Source of the DNA: Polyangiaceae bacterium | GTDB taxonomy: Bacteria > Myxococcota_A > Polyangia > Polyangiales > Polyangiaceae | DNA: 64,000 nucleotides | Assembly (NCBI GenBank): GCA_016719945.1 | Contig: JADJYE010000005.1 | Location: forward strand, 1-64,000 | Direction: 5' to 3' | Shown here: piece by piece, positions 8,848 through 17,588 of the stretch | How the letters are laid out: every line of letters starts with the position of its first letter | How positions within the stretch are numbered: position 1 is the stretch's first letter | Made by a program: the position numbers and the translations under genes | Notes under the pieces: generated by a model | Databases searched by the model: none | Seen by the model: only the letters and a program-made list of their open reading frames with translations | Told to the model about the DNA's origin: nothing

Positions 8848-10150
8848 GCTACCGGACCCGGTGTGGATTCACACGGAGCTGAAACGACCGGGCGTGACGC
8901 TGGAGCTGCTCCATTTGGAGTATCTCGAGGCCCACCCAACCGGCTACCGGTACACCGCCTTCTGCGACGTCTACCGAGGCTGGATGTGCAAGCAGCAGGT
9001 CTCGATGCGGCAGGTGCATCGTGGCGGCGAGAAGATGTTCGTCGACTACTCGGGCAAGAAGGCTCGAGTCGTTGATCCCACGACCGGCGAGGTCCGCGAG
9101 GTCGAGCTCTTCGTCGCCGTGCTGGGCGCGTCGAGCGCGACCTACGCCGAGGCAAGCGAGAGCCAGCGCGCCGAGGATTTCGTGGCCTCCCACGTGCGCG
9201 CGTTTGCGTACTTCGGCGGGGTAACGGCGATCGTCGTCCCCGACCAGCTCCGCAGCGCAGTGGGGCGCCCCTGCGCGTACGAGCCCGGAATCGCGCGGAC
9301 CTACGCCGAGCTCGCTCGACATTATTCGACCGCGATCGTTCCGGCGCGGCCGGGGAAGCCCAAGGACAAGGCCAAGGTCGAGGTCGCCGTGCAGGTGGCG
9401 CAACGATGGATCCTCGCCAGGCTTCGCCGCGAGACCTTCTTCTCGCTCCGCGAGCTGAACGCGCGGATCCTCGAGCTCTGCAACGAGCTCAACAGGCGGC
9501 CGCGCAAGAAGCTCGGCGGCGTCACGCGTCGGGACTTGTTCGAGCGTTTCGACCAACCTGCCCTCCGACCGCTACCGTCGGAGGCCTTCGAGGTTGCGAC
9601 CTGGAGCCAAGCGACCGTCGCGCCCGATTACCACGTCGAGGTCGGCAAGCACTGGTACTCGGTACCCTACCAGCTCGTGCGTGAGGAGGTCGAGCTTCGC
9701 CTGACGGCGACGACGCTCGAAGTCTTCCATCGGAATCGGCGCGTTGCTTCGCACCCACGCAGCACGCACTCCTATCGCCACACGACGAATCGGGAGCACA
9801 TGCCGGAGGCTCACCAGCGAGTCATGGGCGGCGCGGACGACATCCTCGTTTGGGCCTCGGAAGTCGGCCCGATGACGAAGGCGATGGTCGAGCGGCTTCT
9901 CGACGTCTGCCTCATTCGCGAACAAGGGTGGCGCTCAGCGCGCGGCCTCAAGCGCGTGCTCTGCAAGTACGGCACTGACCGCGCCGAGGCGGCCTGCGGC
10001 CTCGCGCTCCGCTATGGCGCGCGAAGCTACAAGCCGGTCGAGCGAATCCTGAAGCTCGAGCGCGATCTCGTCGCTCGAGAGGACCCTGATGCCGCGGCCG
10101 GGGTCATCGTCGACAACGACGATGTCCGCGGTCCAACCTACTTCCACTGA
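8848..10150 (+). pseudogene. istA: istA 3' part (IS21 transposase, interrupted)
   Basis: About 433 codons of IstA: the DDE integrase domain (GGEKMFVDYSGKKARVVDP, VPDQLRSAV, then GKPKDKAKVEVAVQVAQRWI carrying the catalytic Glu) and the C-terminal Mu-type domain (HYSVPY-like KHWYSVPYQLV). No frameshift is seen. It lacks only the HTH, which lies at 4510-4748 beyond the nested element. A 13-bp gap precedes istB, as usual. Confidence 0.8.
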
Positions 10151-10163
10151 CCGAAGGAGACCC

Positions 10164-10916
10164 ATGTTGAATGAACCGACGATCGACAAGATGAGAGAAC
10201 TCAGGCTCGCTGGCATGCTCGACGCCTGGCAGCGGCAGCAACAGGACGCGCAGCTCTCGAGCCTGAGCTTCGACGAGCGACTGGCAATGCTGATCGATGC
10301 CGAGCACGACATCCGCCACAACCGCAAGCTAGGTCGTCTCCTCAAGGAGGCCGAGCTTCGCATCCCGAACGCGAGCATCGAGGACGTCCGTACGTCACCG
10401 ACCCGTGGCATCGACAAGCCGATGCAGAGACAGCTCGCGAGCGCGACCTGGCTGCAGAACCACATCAACGTCCTGATCTGCGGGCAGACCGGGGTCGGCA
10501 AGAGCTACCTCGCCTGCGCTCTCGGGCAGATGGCCTGCCGACGCGGGCATCGCGTCCTCTACCGACGGGTCCCGAGACTCTTCGACGAGCTGGCGCTCTC
10601 GCGCGCGGATGGCACGATCGCGCGTGTGCTCGGCAGGCTCGGCCGCGCCGAGCTACTGGTCTTGGACGACTTCGGCATTAGTCCCCTGAAGGATCCCCAC
10701 CGGACCGACCTGCTGGAGGTCCTCGAGGACCGGTACGGGCGAACGTCGACCGTGATCACGAGTCAGCTGCCGCTCGAGAAGTGGCACGCGTACATCGGCG
10801 ACCCCACCGTCGCGGACGCCATACTCGACCGCGTCGTCCACAACGCATACCGTGTCCAGCTCAAGGGGCCCTCCGGAAGGAAGGGCGAGGCGGTGATGGA
10901 GGATTCCAAGACGTAA
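10164..10916 (+). CDS. istB: IS21 IstB helper ATPase
   Basis: 250 residues, intact. The N-terminal segment is typical of IstB (IDKMRELRLAGMLDAWQRQQ). The AAA+ core shows Walker A GQTGVGKSYLACALG, Walker B ELLVLDDFG and the arginine-containing TSQLPLEKWHAYIGDP. An AAGGAG site lies 8 bases before the ATG. IstB is an ATP-dependent regulator that couples IstA to target DNA. Its own IstA is split, so it can act only with an IstA supplied in trans. Confidence 0.85.
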   Translation: MLNEPTIDKMRELRLAGMLDAWQRQQQDAQLSSLSFDERLAMLIDAEHDIRHNRKLGRLLKEAELRIPNASIEDVRTSPTRGIDKPMQRQLASATWLQNHINVLICGQTGVGKSYLACALGQMACRRGHRVLYRRVPRLFDELALSRADGTIARVLGRLGRAELLVLDDFGISPLKDPHRTDLLEVLEDRYGRTSTVITSQLPLEKWHAYIGDPTVADAILDRVVHNAYRVQLKGPSGRKGEAVMEDSKT

Positions 10917-10927
10917 ACAGCGTGCCG

Positions 10928-11015
10928 CAGACGTCGCTTCGCTCCGATTCAAGTTGTTGCGAAACGGCTGCTCAAGTCATCGCGTAACGGGTGCTCATGT
11001 GACGCGAAATCCGCA
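10928..11015 (-). repeat. IS21 right subterminal repeats and terminus
   Basis: Read on the minus strand it gives TGCGGATTTCGCG, then TGAGCACCCGTTACGCG, ATGACTTGAGC and CAACAACTTGAAT, matching the left-end repeats. The terminus is placed at 11015. Confidence 0.7.
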
Positions 11016-11093
11016 CGGGTAGTTCCTGCGCCGGGAGGCGAACCCGTGCTTCGGCTAGAGGCGCCTGCATATCCCTCGACTTCACAGTAGACG

Positions 11094-12637
11094 CGGGTGT
11101 GGACTGCGCTCGGATCACGCGGCCTCAACCCGTGCGGTGTAGCAACGTGAGAGATGGCGCCAGAAGGCCGGAAAGCGACCACTCTGGTGGACCGCACGCA
11201 GCGTGAGTACGCCGCGCAGGGCGGGCTCTCGCCAGCGCTGCCCGGAGCGCTTCGCGCGGAGGGCGATGACGGTCTTCGCCGCGCTCTCCGTGACGCCGCT
11301 GCCGACCGGAAGGTGAGCGAGCCGGAGGGTGACGTAGCGCATTCGGTCCTTGTTGCGCCGGATGTAACCGAGATGCTCCCAGAGCTTCGTTCGGGCCCCG
11401 GATTCGGTGAGCCTCGGGTACGCCTTGAGAAGGAAGGTCTCGATCGAGTCGATGGTCGAATCGCGAGAGTCGAATCGTTCCTTCCATTCGTCCAGGGTGC
11501 GTCTACGCACCTCAGGCGCGGGCTCGATGAGCGCGAGTGCTTCCGCCAGCCGCTCCATGAGGTGGTATCGGTCGATCCCCTCCTCCCACGACCCGATCCC
11601 CCTTCCTCCTTGAGCTTCGCGAGCCCTTCGCGGGTGCGATTCCACATCTCCGGCGCACCGTCCTGCACGATACCGACCCCGAGAGTGGGCGTTCGACGGA
11701 GCGCGACCCGGCAATCCGCGGTCATGCTGTCAACGAGCGCGGTCGGGTCGTCGCACGCGGGAGACGCGTAGCGAATCGTCCTGATCGCCTCGCCGTTCTC
11801 GTCGACGAAGCTGACGGTCCCCACATATGCCATCCGCCAGTTCACGTCGAATGGCGCGGGCGGCCGACGTTTGAGGGGCTTGCGCCGCGTGGTCGCCTTT
11901 GGCGGCGCGTTCGCGGCCCGGGACTCGACCATGGCCGTGCTCGTTCGGTCGAGACCGATGGCGATCGCGACCGCACCGGCCGGCGGCGCCTCTGCCCGTC
12001 GCAGTGCTCGCTCGATACGCGCCTGACTCGCCACCGCTGTCGAGCTCGTTCGGCGGGCGATCCGCTCCAGCGTCGTGCGCGAAGGCGGATTGCGCTGAGC
12101 CGCGGCCAAAAGCTCGAGATGCTGGCGCATGTCGTGGAGCGCGTACCCGTGGGCGATGCTGAGAGCGAGCGCGGGCGTCGCATGCTCCACGAGGCCAGTC
12201 TCCAGCTCGAGCGGTACGACAGTCGGACCGTTACGCACTCCCACCTTCCGGTACGTCGCCCGGGAGATCGCCATCGGCCCGACGAGTCCGTGGTAGGTCA
12301 CCGTCGCGTCCTCGTGGCGACGATACAAGACCCCGTCGACGCGCACATCGTCCCCGTAGCCCGCGCTGAGCTCGCGAAGGTCGTCTTCGAGCGCACACCT
12401 CACGAGTTCGTTCCCGATCTCGAGAGCGGCACGTTCCCGGTCCGCGAACCCCGAGGGCGGCAGGACGTGCCGCAGCGTCGCGACCACCTCGTTCACGAGG
12501 CTCCGCACTTCGGGCTTGGCGAGAATCGAACCTGCGTGCATCTTCTCCATCGGGGAACCTCCGTCGGGGTTGGCTTCGCAACCGCTTCGACGAGGGAACC
12601 CCGTTACAAATTCAGCTCCGAGGGCGATCCCCACCCG
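11094..12637 (-). mobile_element. ISKra4-like insertion sequence 2
   Basis: Imperfect inverted repeats lie at 11094-11114 (CGGGTGTGGACTGCGC..) and 12617-12637 (reversed CGGGTGGGGATCGCCC..), with 17 of 21 positions matching. They enclose one transposase frame. The element ends 34 bp before the mazE-like start at 12672. Confidence 0.65.
11115..12550 (-). pseudogene. ISKra4-like transposase (single frameshift in a G run)
   Basis: The start at 12550 has a GGAGG site. The first part is intact (HRHEDATVTYHGLVGPM-like region, VIQDGAPEMWNRTREGLAKL). The frame is lost at the GGGGG run near 11,600 and resumes one base over (GSWEEGIDRYHLMERLAEAL, then LPVGSGVTESAAKTVIALRA and KRSGQRWREPALRGVLTLRA, the family C-terminal signature). 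Adding one G restores a complete protein of about 477 residues, so this may be a base-call error or a slippage site. Confidence 0.7.
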
Positions 12638-12660
12638 TAGACGCCCTGGGGGGGCCGGTT

Positions 12661-12673
12661 ATACTCCGGGTAT
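12661..12673. promoter_or_regulatory. Possible antitoxin operator overlapping start codon
   Basis: ATACTCCGGGTAT is an imperfect dyad touching the ATG of the RHH antitoxin gene; 10 of 13 positions are symmetric. TTATAC just upstream could serve as a -10 hexamer. Confidence 0.3.
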
Positions 12674-12908
12674 GAAGACCGCCGTTTCTATCCCGGACGA
12701 GGTGTTCAAGGAAGCCGAGCATCTCGCGAAGCACCTCAAGGTCTCGCGGAGCGAGCTCTACGCCAAGGCGCTCGCGGAGTTTGTCTCCCGGCACTCACCG
12801 GACGCTGTGACCGACTCCTTCAACCGCGTCCTTGCTGAGCTCGACGACGCCCCAGACCCCGCCTTTCAGAGGGCCGCACGAGCCGTCCTCGAGAAGTCAG
12901 AGTGGTAA
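12672..12908 (+). CDS. mazE: MazE-type RHH antitoxin
   Basis: 78 residues. The N-terminus is a ribbon-helix-helix DNA-binding domain (MKTAVSIPDEVFKEAEHLAK, then VSRSELYAKALAEFV). The acidic C-terminal tail (LAELDDAPDPAFQ) is the usual toxin-wrapping segment. The stop overlaps the toxin start at 12902, so the two are translationally coupled, and the pair probably represses its own promoter. It is a plausible integron cassette, but its attC is not evident because an IS91-like element follows. Confidence 0.8.
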   Translation: MKTAVSIPDEVFKEAEHLAKHLKVSRSELYAKALAEFVSRHSPDAVTDSFNRVLAELDDAPDPAFQRAARAVLEKSEW

Positions 12909-13255
12909 TCGCTCAGGGCGAGGTCTGGTGGGCTGACCTCGGCGAGCCTTCCGGCTCCGAGCCCGGCTTTAGGCGCCCGGTTCTCGTTGTCCAGGGCGAC
13001 GCGCTGAACCGGACCGCCCTCGCAACGGTTGTGGTCGTTCCCCTCACGTCGCAGCTCAAGTGGGCCGGCGCGGCGGGCAACCTTCAGCTTGCTCCCCGGG
13101 AGACCGGGTTGTCCAAGCCATCCTTTGCCAACGCGTCGCAGATTGTGGCGCTCGATCGCACAGTGCTCAAGCGCCGTGTCGGCAAGATTCCTCGACTCCG
13201 GCTTCTTGCTGTCCTGGCTGGTATCGACATCGTGCTCGGGAAGGACCCTGGCTAA
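12902..13255 (+). CDS. mazF: MazF/PemK-type endoribonuclease toxin
   Basis: 117 residues. Family motifs include GEVWWADLG, PVLVVQGDALN, VVVVPLTSQLKW, SFANASQIVALDR and a C-terminal helix pair. MazF toxins are ribosome-independent mRNA interferases with an SH3-like barrel. Length and motif order are normal, and the partner antitoxin overlaps by 7 bp. TAACG at the stop could be the start of a lost attC R'' core. Confidence 0.85.
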   Translation: MVIAQGEVWWADLGEPSGSEPGFRRPVLVVQGDALNRTALATVVVVPLTSQLKWAGAAGNLQLAPRETGLSKPSFANASQIVALDRTVLKRRVGKIPRLRLLAVLAGIDIVLGKDPG

Positions 13256-13648
13256 CGAAATAGCGGTTTGGCGGCGACGCAGCGCGCCTCGCGGAGCGAG
13301 GGGCGCGTAGTCCGGCGCTAAAGCGCCTGTTGAACAAGCCCGAGCGAGGTGGGTTCAGGTAGATGGGAAAAGGAAGCGCGGGGCGGGCGTTCGTTTGGGG
13401 GTCGTGAGCGCTCGAGCAGGCGAGCCGGGAGCGGTGGCGGGCGCGGTGAGGCCCGGAGGACGTGATTCAATGGTGGTGCGTGGCGGTAATGGGGCGAGTC
13501 GTGAGTCCGCGGGCGCGGGGCTCCCCCGGCGCGTCTTGGACGTGCGTTCGCGTGCCGCTTCGACCGTCGACTCAGGGAACGGCGGGCACGGGTGGCGCCG
13601 GAGGCGGAGCGCGGGCCTGGGACCCCAGGGTCGTGGGGAGCTGCGCGC

Positions 13649-14736
13649 TCATCGCCAAGTCGGGCTCGAAGCGAAGCACGAGCGTGAGCCCTGGTTGACC
13701 GCAATGGGCGCACTTGGTCCGGGCCCGAGGCGGGGCGGGTCGCTGGCGGGCTCTTGGTCGCCCGGTCGACGTGGCGCCAAGAGCAGCTGGAGTCGCCGCA
13801 GGGTTTGGCGTTGGGCAGGATGGAGGAGCCCGAAGGCGCGGACACGGTGCATGCCCTTGGGCGGGACGTGCTGCAGGAATCGCCGCAGCATCTCGTCGGC
13901 GGGCAGAGTGAGGACCTTGTGCCGTCGATCGCGGCTATCTCGGTACCGCAAGGTTACGGAGCGGTCGTCCATCGCGAGCAGCGCGCGATCGGACATGGCG
14001 GTGCGGTGCACGTAGCGGCCGAGGTATTCGAGGACCTTCTCGGCGCCATGAGCCACGGGCTTGGCGAAGACGACCCAGCGCTTCTCCCAGGGGATGGGAG
14101 GCAATGGCACGCCCGGGAGGGCTCGCCGAGCGAGCGCGAGAAACCGGCCGCGGAAGAGCTTGCCGAGGGCGCGGACAGGTGCGAGAAATCGCCGCTTTCT
14201 CCTCGGGAGCGGGCGCCAGGTGCGGCCATCCGGAGCCAGCCCCCAGCGGGGACGAGCATGTGGACGTGGGGGTGCCACTCCAGTGTGCGCGTCCACGTGT
14301 GGAGGACGGCGAGGGCGCCGATCTGGGCGCCGAGGAAATGGTCGTCGCGGGCGAGCGCAGCCACGGCCTCGAAGGCTGCGCGGAAGAGGGCACCGACGAG
14401 GGCTCGCTGGTGCGAGCGGACCGAGCGGCGGAGCTCGTCCGGGAGGGTGAAAACGACGTGGAAGTAGGGCACGGGCAGGAGAAGCCGGCGCTGGCGCGCG
14501 AGCCAGCGCGCGGTCGTGTCCTGGCCGCAGCGGGGACACGCCCGGTTCCTGCAGGAGTGGAAGAGGATGTGCTCTTGGTCGCAGTGGCTGCAGACGGCGA
14601 GGTGGCCGCCCAGAGCGGCCGTGCGGCAACGGGCGATGTCGTCGAGAGCGCGCGCGTGGCTCGGCAAGACCGCGGCGCCGAAGCGCTCGCGATAGGCCGG
14701 CCCGTGCCGCCGCACGACGTCGGCGAGCAGGAGCAT
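13649..14736 (-). pseudogene. IS91-family HUH transposase (frameshifted)
   Basis: The N-terminal zinc-binding region has CSHCDQEHILFHSCRNRACP and a CGQ motif. The HUH-like region reads PYFHVVFTLPDEL and WHPHVHMLVPAGG. After a one-base loss in a GGGGG run near 14,234, the other frame continues with APVRALGKLFRGRFL and the double-tyrosine motif EYLGRYVHR, then a QHVPPKGMHRVRAFG end. These are the parts of a rolling-circle Y2 transposase. Restoring one G gives a full protein. Confidence 0.75.
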
Positions 14737-14751
14737 GGCGGGGCGCTCCGG

Positions 14752-15612
14752 TCACAAGCCCGCCATGAGGCGGTCGACGGTCTCCTGGAGGCGCTCGGTA
14801 CCTGGCTGCGTCACGTGCATGTAGACCTCCGTGGTGCGCAGCGACTTGTGGCCGAGGACCTGCTGGATGGTCCTGAGGGTGATGCCGGCTTCGAGAAGAT
14901 GGGTGGCGTAGCTATGGCGCAGGGTGTGGATGCTCGCGTCCTTGGCGAGGCCTGCGTCGAGGCGCGCGGCCTTGAAGGTCTTCTGGAGCGTGGTCTCGTG
15001 GAGCGGGGCCGCGCGCCCCTCCGCGACGAAGAGGTGAGGCGTCGAGCAGGCGGGGCGCTCAAGCTTCCAGTAGCGGCGAAGGCACGACAGCAGCGGTCGC
15101 GGGAGCGGGACGCCGCGATCGACCCCACCCTTGCCGTCGCGCACCCAGACCAGCAGGCGGTCGGCGTCGATGTGGCCGGTCTCGAGGGCAAGGCCCTCGT
15201 TGAGACGCAGTCCCAGGGCGTAGATCGTGGTGAGGGCAACGCGTCGCACCGGGTGGCGGACGGCGCCGAGAACGGCCCGTGTCTCCCGGGTGCTGAGCAC
15301 CACTGGAAGCGTGCGCGGCTTGTTGACGCGCAGGAGGTCGAGGATAGCCCAGTCGCGCTGCAGCGTGTGGACGAGGAAGAACCGCAGAGCGTGAACCACG
15401 ATGTTGATGCTCGAGGGCGCGAGCTTCTTGGTCTCTCGGAGGTAGAGGAAGTAGCGGCGCACGTCCTCCTCCGCGAAGTCGCCAGGGTCCTTATTGGTCC
15501 AGTCGACGAATTGCCTCGTTGCAGCGAGGTACCCCTCCTGCGTGCGAGGCCGGAAGTCGCGCAGCCGCATGTCCTCGCTCATCCTCTCGCGCCAGGTCTG
15601 CAACGTCACCAT
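14752..15612 (-). CDS. Tyrosine recombinase accompanying the IS91-like transposase
   Basis: 286 residues. A SAM-like N-terminal core-binding domain (RTQEGYLAATRQFVDWTN) is followed by the catalytic domain: Arg in GLRLNEGLAL, HTLRHSYATHLLEAG (His and Arg), the GHKSLRTTEVYMHV end with the tyrosine nucleophile. It is complete. Its size and tight coupling to the IS91 transposase argue against an integron integrase, which is longer and has an extra helix before box II. Role in IS91 movement is not established. Confidence 0.8.
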   Translation of the reverse strand: MVTLQTWRERMSEDMRLRDFRPRTQEGYLAATRQFVDWTNKDPGDFAEEDVRRYFLYLRETKKLAPSSINIVVHALRFFLVHTLQRDWAILDLLRVNKPRTLPVVLSTRETRAVLGAVRHPVRRVALTTIYALGLRLNEGLALETGHIDADRLLVWVRDGKGGVDRGVPLPRPLLSCLRRYWKLERPACSTPHLFVAEGRAAPLHETTLQKTFKAARLDAGLAKDASIHTLRHSYATHLLEAGITLRTIQQVLGHKSLRTTEVYMHVTQPGTERLQETVDRLMAGL

Positions 15613-15780
15613 GGTGTCCTCCAGGGAAACCGCGGCGACACCGCGTCACCGCGGAGGAACGAGGATCGCAGGAGGCGAAGGCAGGTGACTACGGTCCCCG
15701 AGCCGGGTTACCATTGCGGAGCCATCCGTGACGGAGGGCGCGCCTGGGCGCTCGCAGCTACCGCGCTTGGCGCGGTTTCG

Positions 15781-15833
15781 TTCAACATGGCGTTGCAGCG
15801 GACGGTCGCCGCTGCACGCCCGTACGTTGGCCT
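15781..15833 (+). other. attC-like recombination site 2
   Basis: Left side TTCAACATGGCGTTGCAGCGG, right side CCGCTGCACGCC followed by CGTACGTTGGCC. GCGTTGCAGCGG pairs with CCGCTGCACGC with one extra T in L''. Short attC with almost no terminal loop, directly before the brnT-like gene. Confidence 0.55.
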
Positions 15834-15884
15834 GGCATCGCGTAAGCCGTTGACTGAGTCCGCCGTTGACGTACGCTGGGCGGT

Positions 15885-16176
15885 GTGGAGGTCACATGGG
15901 ACCCCGCCAAGAACGCCACCAACATCGAGAAGCACGGCATCTCGTTCGACGAGGCGGCGGAGCTTTTCCGCTCAGGTGTGGACTACCTCGAGATCTTCGA
16001 CGAGGCGCATTCCATTGACGAGGATCGCTTCCTGGCGATCGGCCCCATCTCGCGGGGTCTCGTCTTGGTCGTCCACCCCGAGCAGGACGAAGGACACCAT
16101 CCGCATCATCAGCGCACGCTGGGCGACCAAGTCGGAGCGTGAGCTGTTCCGTACCTACGTGAACGAGTCAACATGA
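15885..16176 (+). pseudogene. brnT: BrnT-type toxin (one-base frameshift near 16,085)
   Basis: GTG start. VTWDPAKNATNIEKHGISFD, then ISRGLVLVVHPEQDE is clear BrnT, a RelE-fold ribonuclease toxin. At GACGAAGGACACC one extra G breaks the frame. The next frame gives DTIRIISARWATKSERELF, the standard BrnT ending, and stops at 16176, overlapping the antitoxin ATG. Without the extra base the protein would be about 96 residues. It is either an inactivated toxin or a sequencing error. Confidence 0.7.
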
Positions 16177-16463
16177 GCGATACCCCCGAACTCACCGAAC
16201 GCGACTTCGCGCGTGCCATTCCAGCCCGGGTTCGCAGGCGCCTCGTCGCTGGGATCTTCGAGACCGGAGAGGACGTCGCTGCTCTCCGGCGCTTCGTCGG
16301 ACTCTCCCAGGCACAGTTTGCTCAGGCCGTCGGGATCTCCGTCCACACACTTCGAAACTGGGAGCAGGGTCGCCGCCGACCTGAGGGCCCCGCCATCGCT
16401 CTACTGCGGATCGCCGCGCGTCATCCCCGGATCATCCGAGAGAATCTGACTTCCGCGGCCTGA
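16173..16463 (+). CDS. XRE-family HTH antitoxin partner of BrnT
   Basis: 96 residues. Helix-turn-helix at about 40-75 (LRRFVGLSQAQFAQAVGISV, then HTLRNWEQGRRRPEGPA). The N-terminal segment RDFARAIPARVRRRLVAG is typical of HigA/NadS-like antitoxins. It overlaps the brnT stop by 4 bp. Canonical BrnT pairs with a BrnA of the RHH class, so an XRE partner is a different pairing. Probably autoregulatory. Confidence 0.75.
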   Translation: MSDTPELTERDFARAIPARVRRRLVAGIFETGEDVAALRRFVGLSQAQFAQAVGISVHTLRNWEQGRRRPEGPAIALLRIAARHPRIIRENLTSAA

Positions 16464-16474
16464 ACAGGGCGGGC

Positions 16475-16569
16475 TACATAACAACGCGTTGCACCGGACG
16501 GGACTCCGCGGTCGGCCCGCTGTGCGGGCCTCCCTTGTCGCCCGCCGGTGAACGCCGATACGTCACATA
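16475..16569 (+). other. attC-like recombination site 3
   Basis: Left ATAACAACGCGTTGCACCGG; right CCGGTGAACGCCGATACGTC. GTTGCACCGG pairs with CCGGTGAAC with one unpaired G in L'' (plus orientation). The central stem is CGGCCCGC..GCGGGCC. R' is degenerate (ACGTCAC). Confidence 0.6.
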
Positions 16570-16671
16570 GCGGGACGTCCGATTCGGCAGAGCCTGCGCG
16601 CGACAGTTCGCGCGGTCCTCGGCTGTCGACGCAATCGCTCGACGGCGCGCCGACTCTGCTAGGATGTCGAC

Positions 16672-16911
16672 ATGGCGGCCGCGAAAGATCTCCGGCGTGA
16701 GGTGCTGAACCTTTCGCGCGAAGAGCGCGCAGGACTGGCGCGCGATCTCATCGAGAGCTTGGACCCCGCTCGAGACGACGATGCCGAGCAAGCCTGGCTC
16801 GACGAGGCTGAGCGCCGCGCCACCGAGGTCACTTCCGGACAGGCCGAGCTCGAGGACTGGGCGGACGTCCGCGAGCGCATCGCTAAGAGGCTCCAAGCTC
16901 TCCGGCAGTGA
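16672..16911 (+). CDS. Addiction-module antitoxin (Unstab_antitox/RelB-like)
   Basis: 79 residues. The helix LSREERAGLARDLIESLD and acidic C-terminal EDWADVRERIAKRLQ define the small unstable antitoxin family that precedes ParE/RelE toxins. It overlaps the toxin start by 4 bp (GTGA). A cassette gene between attC-3 and attC-4. Confidence 0.75.
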   Translation: MAAAKDLRREVLNLSREERAGLARDLIESLDPARDDDAEQAWLDEAERRATEVTSGQAELEDWADVRERIAKRLQALRQ

Positions 16912-17210
16912 GCCTCCGGTTCAACGCCGACGCGAGCGCCGAGCTCGACGCCACAGCGCTCTGGTACGAGCACGAGCAGGTCGGACTCGGTGCAGCGTTC
17001 CTCGACGAGATTTCACTCGCCGTGGTGGCCGTCGCCGAGGCACCGCGAACCTGGCCCGTGGTCAGCAAGCGCCGCCACATCCGCCGCTGCCTTCTCACCA
17101 GGTTTCCGTTCGCCCTGCTTTTCGTCGCGCTGCCCGAAGGTGTCGTCGTCCTTGCTATTGCCCACACCAAGCGACGGCCATTCTATTGGCGCGCGCGTCG
17201 GCTTCCCTGA
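16908..17210 (+). CDS. ParE/RelE-superfamily toxin
   Basis: 100 residues from a GTG that overlaps the antitoxin stop. Family pattern: LDATALWYEHEQVGLGAAFL, then RTWPVVSKRRHIRRCLLTRF, then VVLAIAHTKRRPFYWRAR. ParE members poison gyrase and RelE members cleave ribosome-bound mRNA; the sequence alone does not decide which applies. Complete and intact. Confidence 0.8.
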   Translation: MSLRFNADASAELDATALWYEHEQVGLGAAFLDEISLAVVAVAEAPRTWPVVSKRRHIRRCLLTRFPFALLFVALPEGVVVLAIAHTKRRPFYWRARRLP

Positions 17211-17215
17211 GGGCC

Positions 17216-17307
17216 CGCTAACAACGCGTTGACATGACGGTCTCCGCGGTCGGCCGGCTGCGCCGGCCTCTCTTGTCGCCCGCAAGTCAACGCCAGTACG
17301 TTAGTAT
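17216..17307 (+). other. attC-like recombination site 4
   Basis: Left GCTAACAACGCGTTGACATG; right CAAGTCAACGCCAGTACGTTAG. Near-perfect pairing of GTTGAC with GTCAAC and an inner GGCCGGC/GCCGGCC hairpin. One of the best copies in the array. Confidence 0.65.
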
Positions 17308-17324
17308 CCGGGCGACTTGACGCG

Positions 17325-17342
17325 TATAGACGGGCGTCTATA
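17325..17342. promoter_or_regulatory. Palindromic operator upstream of vapBC
   Basis: TATAGACG-GG-CGTCTATA, a perfect 8-bp-arm dyad 8 bases before the vapB ATG. VapBC complexes bind such palindromes to repress their own promoter. It lies within the cassette, so the module carries its own promoter and operator. Confidence 0.65.
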
Positions 17343-17350
17343 CTGTCTTC

Positions 17351-17587
17351 ATGACGGCACGCGCAAAGCTCTTCAAGAACGGCGGCAGCCAGGCGGTTCG
17401 CCTACCAAAGGACTGTCGCTTCCCCGAGGATCAGCACGAGGTCGTCGTGCGGCGCGAAGGCAGACGGATCGTTCTGGAGCCTGTCGACGCTTGGCCTGAG
17501 GACTTCCTCAGCTGCATCGGCGCCTGGCCAGGAGAGATCCCTCGCCCGAAGCAGGACCAACTTCCGCGCGATCCTTTCGGGGGCTGA
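17351..17587 (+). CDS. vapB: VapB-type antitoxin
   Basis: 78 residues. AbrB/SpoVT-type swapped-hairpin N-terminus: AKLFKNGGSQAVRLPKDCRF. A C-terminal segment for binding VapC ends at PRDPFGG. It is separated from vapC by one base. The palindrome at 17325 is its likely operator. Confidence 0.85.
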   Translation: MTARAKLFKNGGSQAVRLPKDCRFPEDQHEVVVRREGRRIVLEPVDAWPEDFLSCIGAWPGEIPRPKQDQLPRDPFGG

Positions 17588-17588
17588 G

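Larger units (their letters stand above)
4274..11015 (+). mobile_element. IS21-family element (host), interrupted by a second IS21-like element
   Basis: The left terminus TGCGGATCTCGCG (4274) and right terminus (11015 backwards, TGCGGATTTCGCG) match, and both lead into several degenerate subterminal repeats. In both ends the segment CGCGATGACTTGA is identical. The plus-strand istA is split at 4748/8839 by a 4.09-kb insertion. istB (10164-10916) is intact. Without the insertion and one copy of the 9-bp duplication the element would be about 2.64 kb, normal for IS21. Confidence 0.8.
13316..15700 (-). mobile_element. IS91-like element with accessory tyrosine recombinase
   Basis: Minus-strand tyrosine recombinase (15612-14752) is followed 15 bp later by an IS91-type HUH transposase. 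This two-gene arrangement is common in an IS91 subgroup. IS91 elements lack inverted repeats and target duplications, so the boundaries are approximate: they run from after the mazF cassette to before attC-2. Confidence 0.6.

Noticed and set aside
14752..15612. Tyrosine recombinase as an integron integrase
   Set aside because: At 286 residues it is short for IntI, no extra helix before box II is visible, and it is 15 bp from an IS91 transposase, a known pairing.
14104..16176. 690-codon plus-strand open frame
   Set aside because: It is antisense to the IS91 transposase and tyrosine recombinase, whose motifs are clear. It arises from high GC content. Only its last about 30 codons are real (brnT end).
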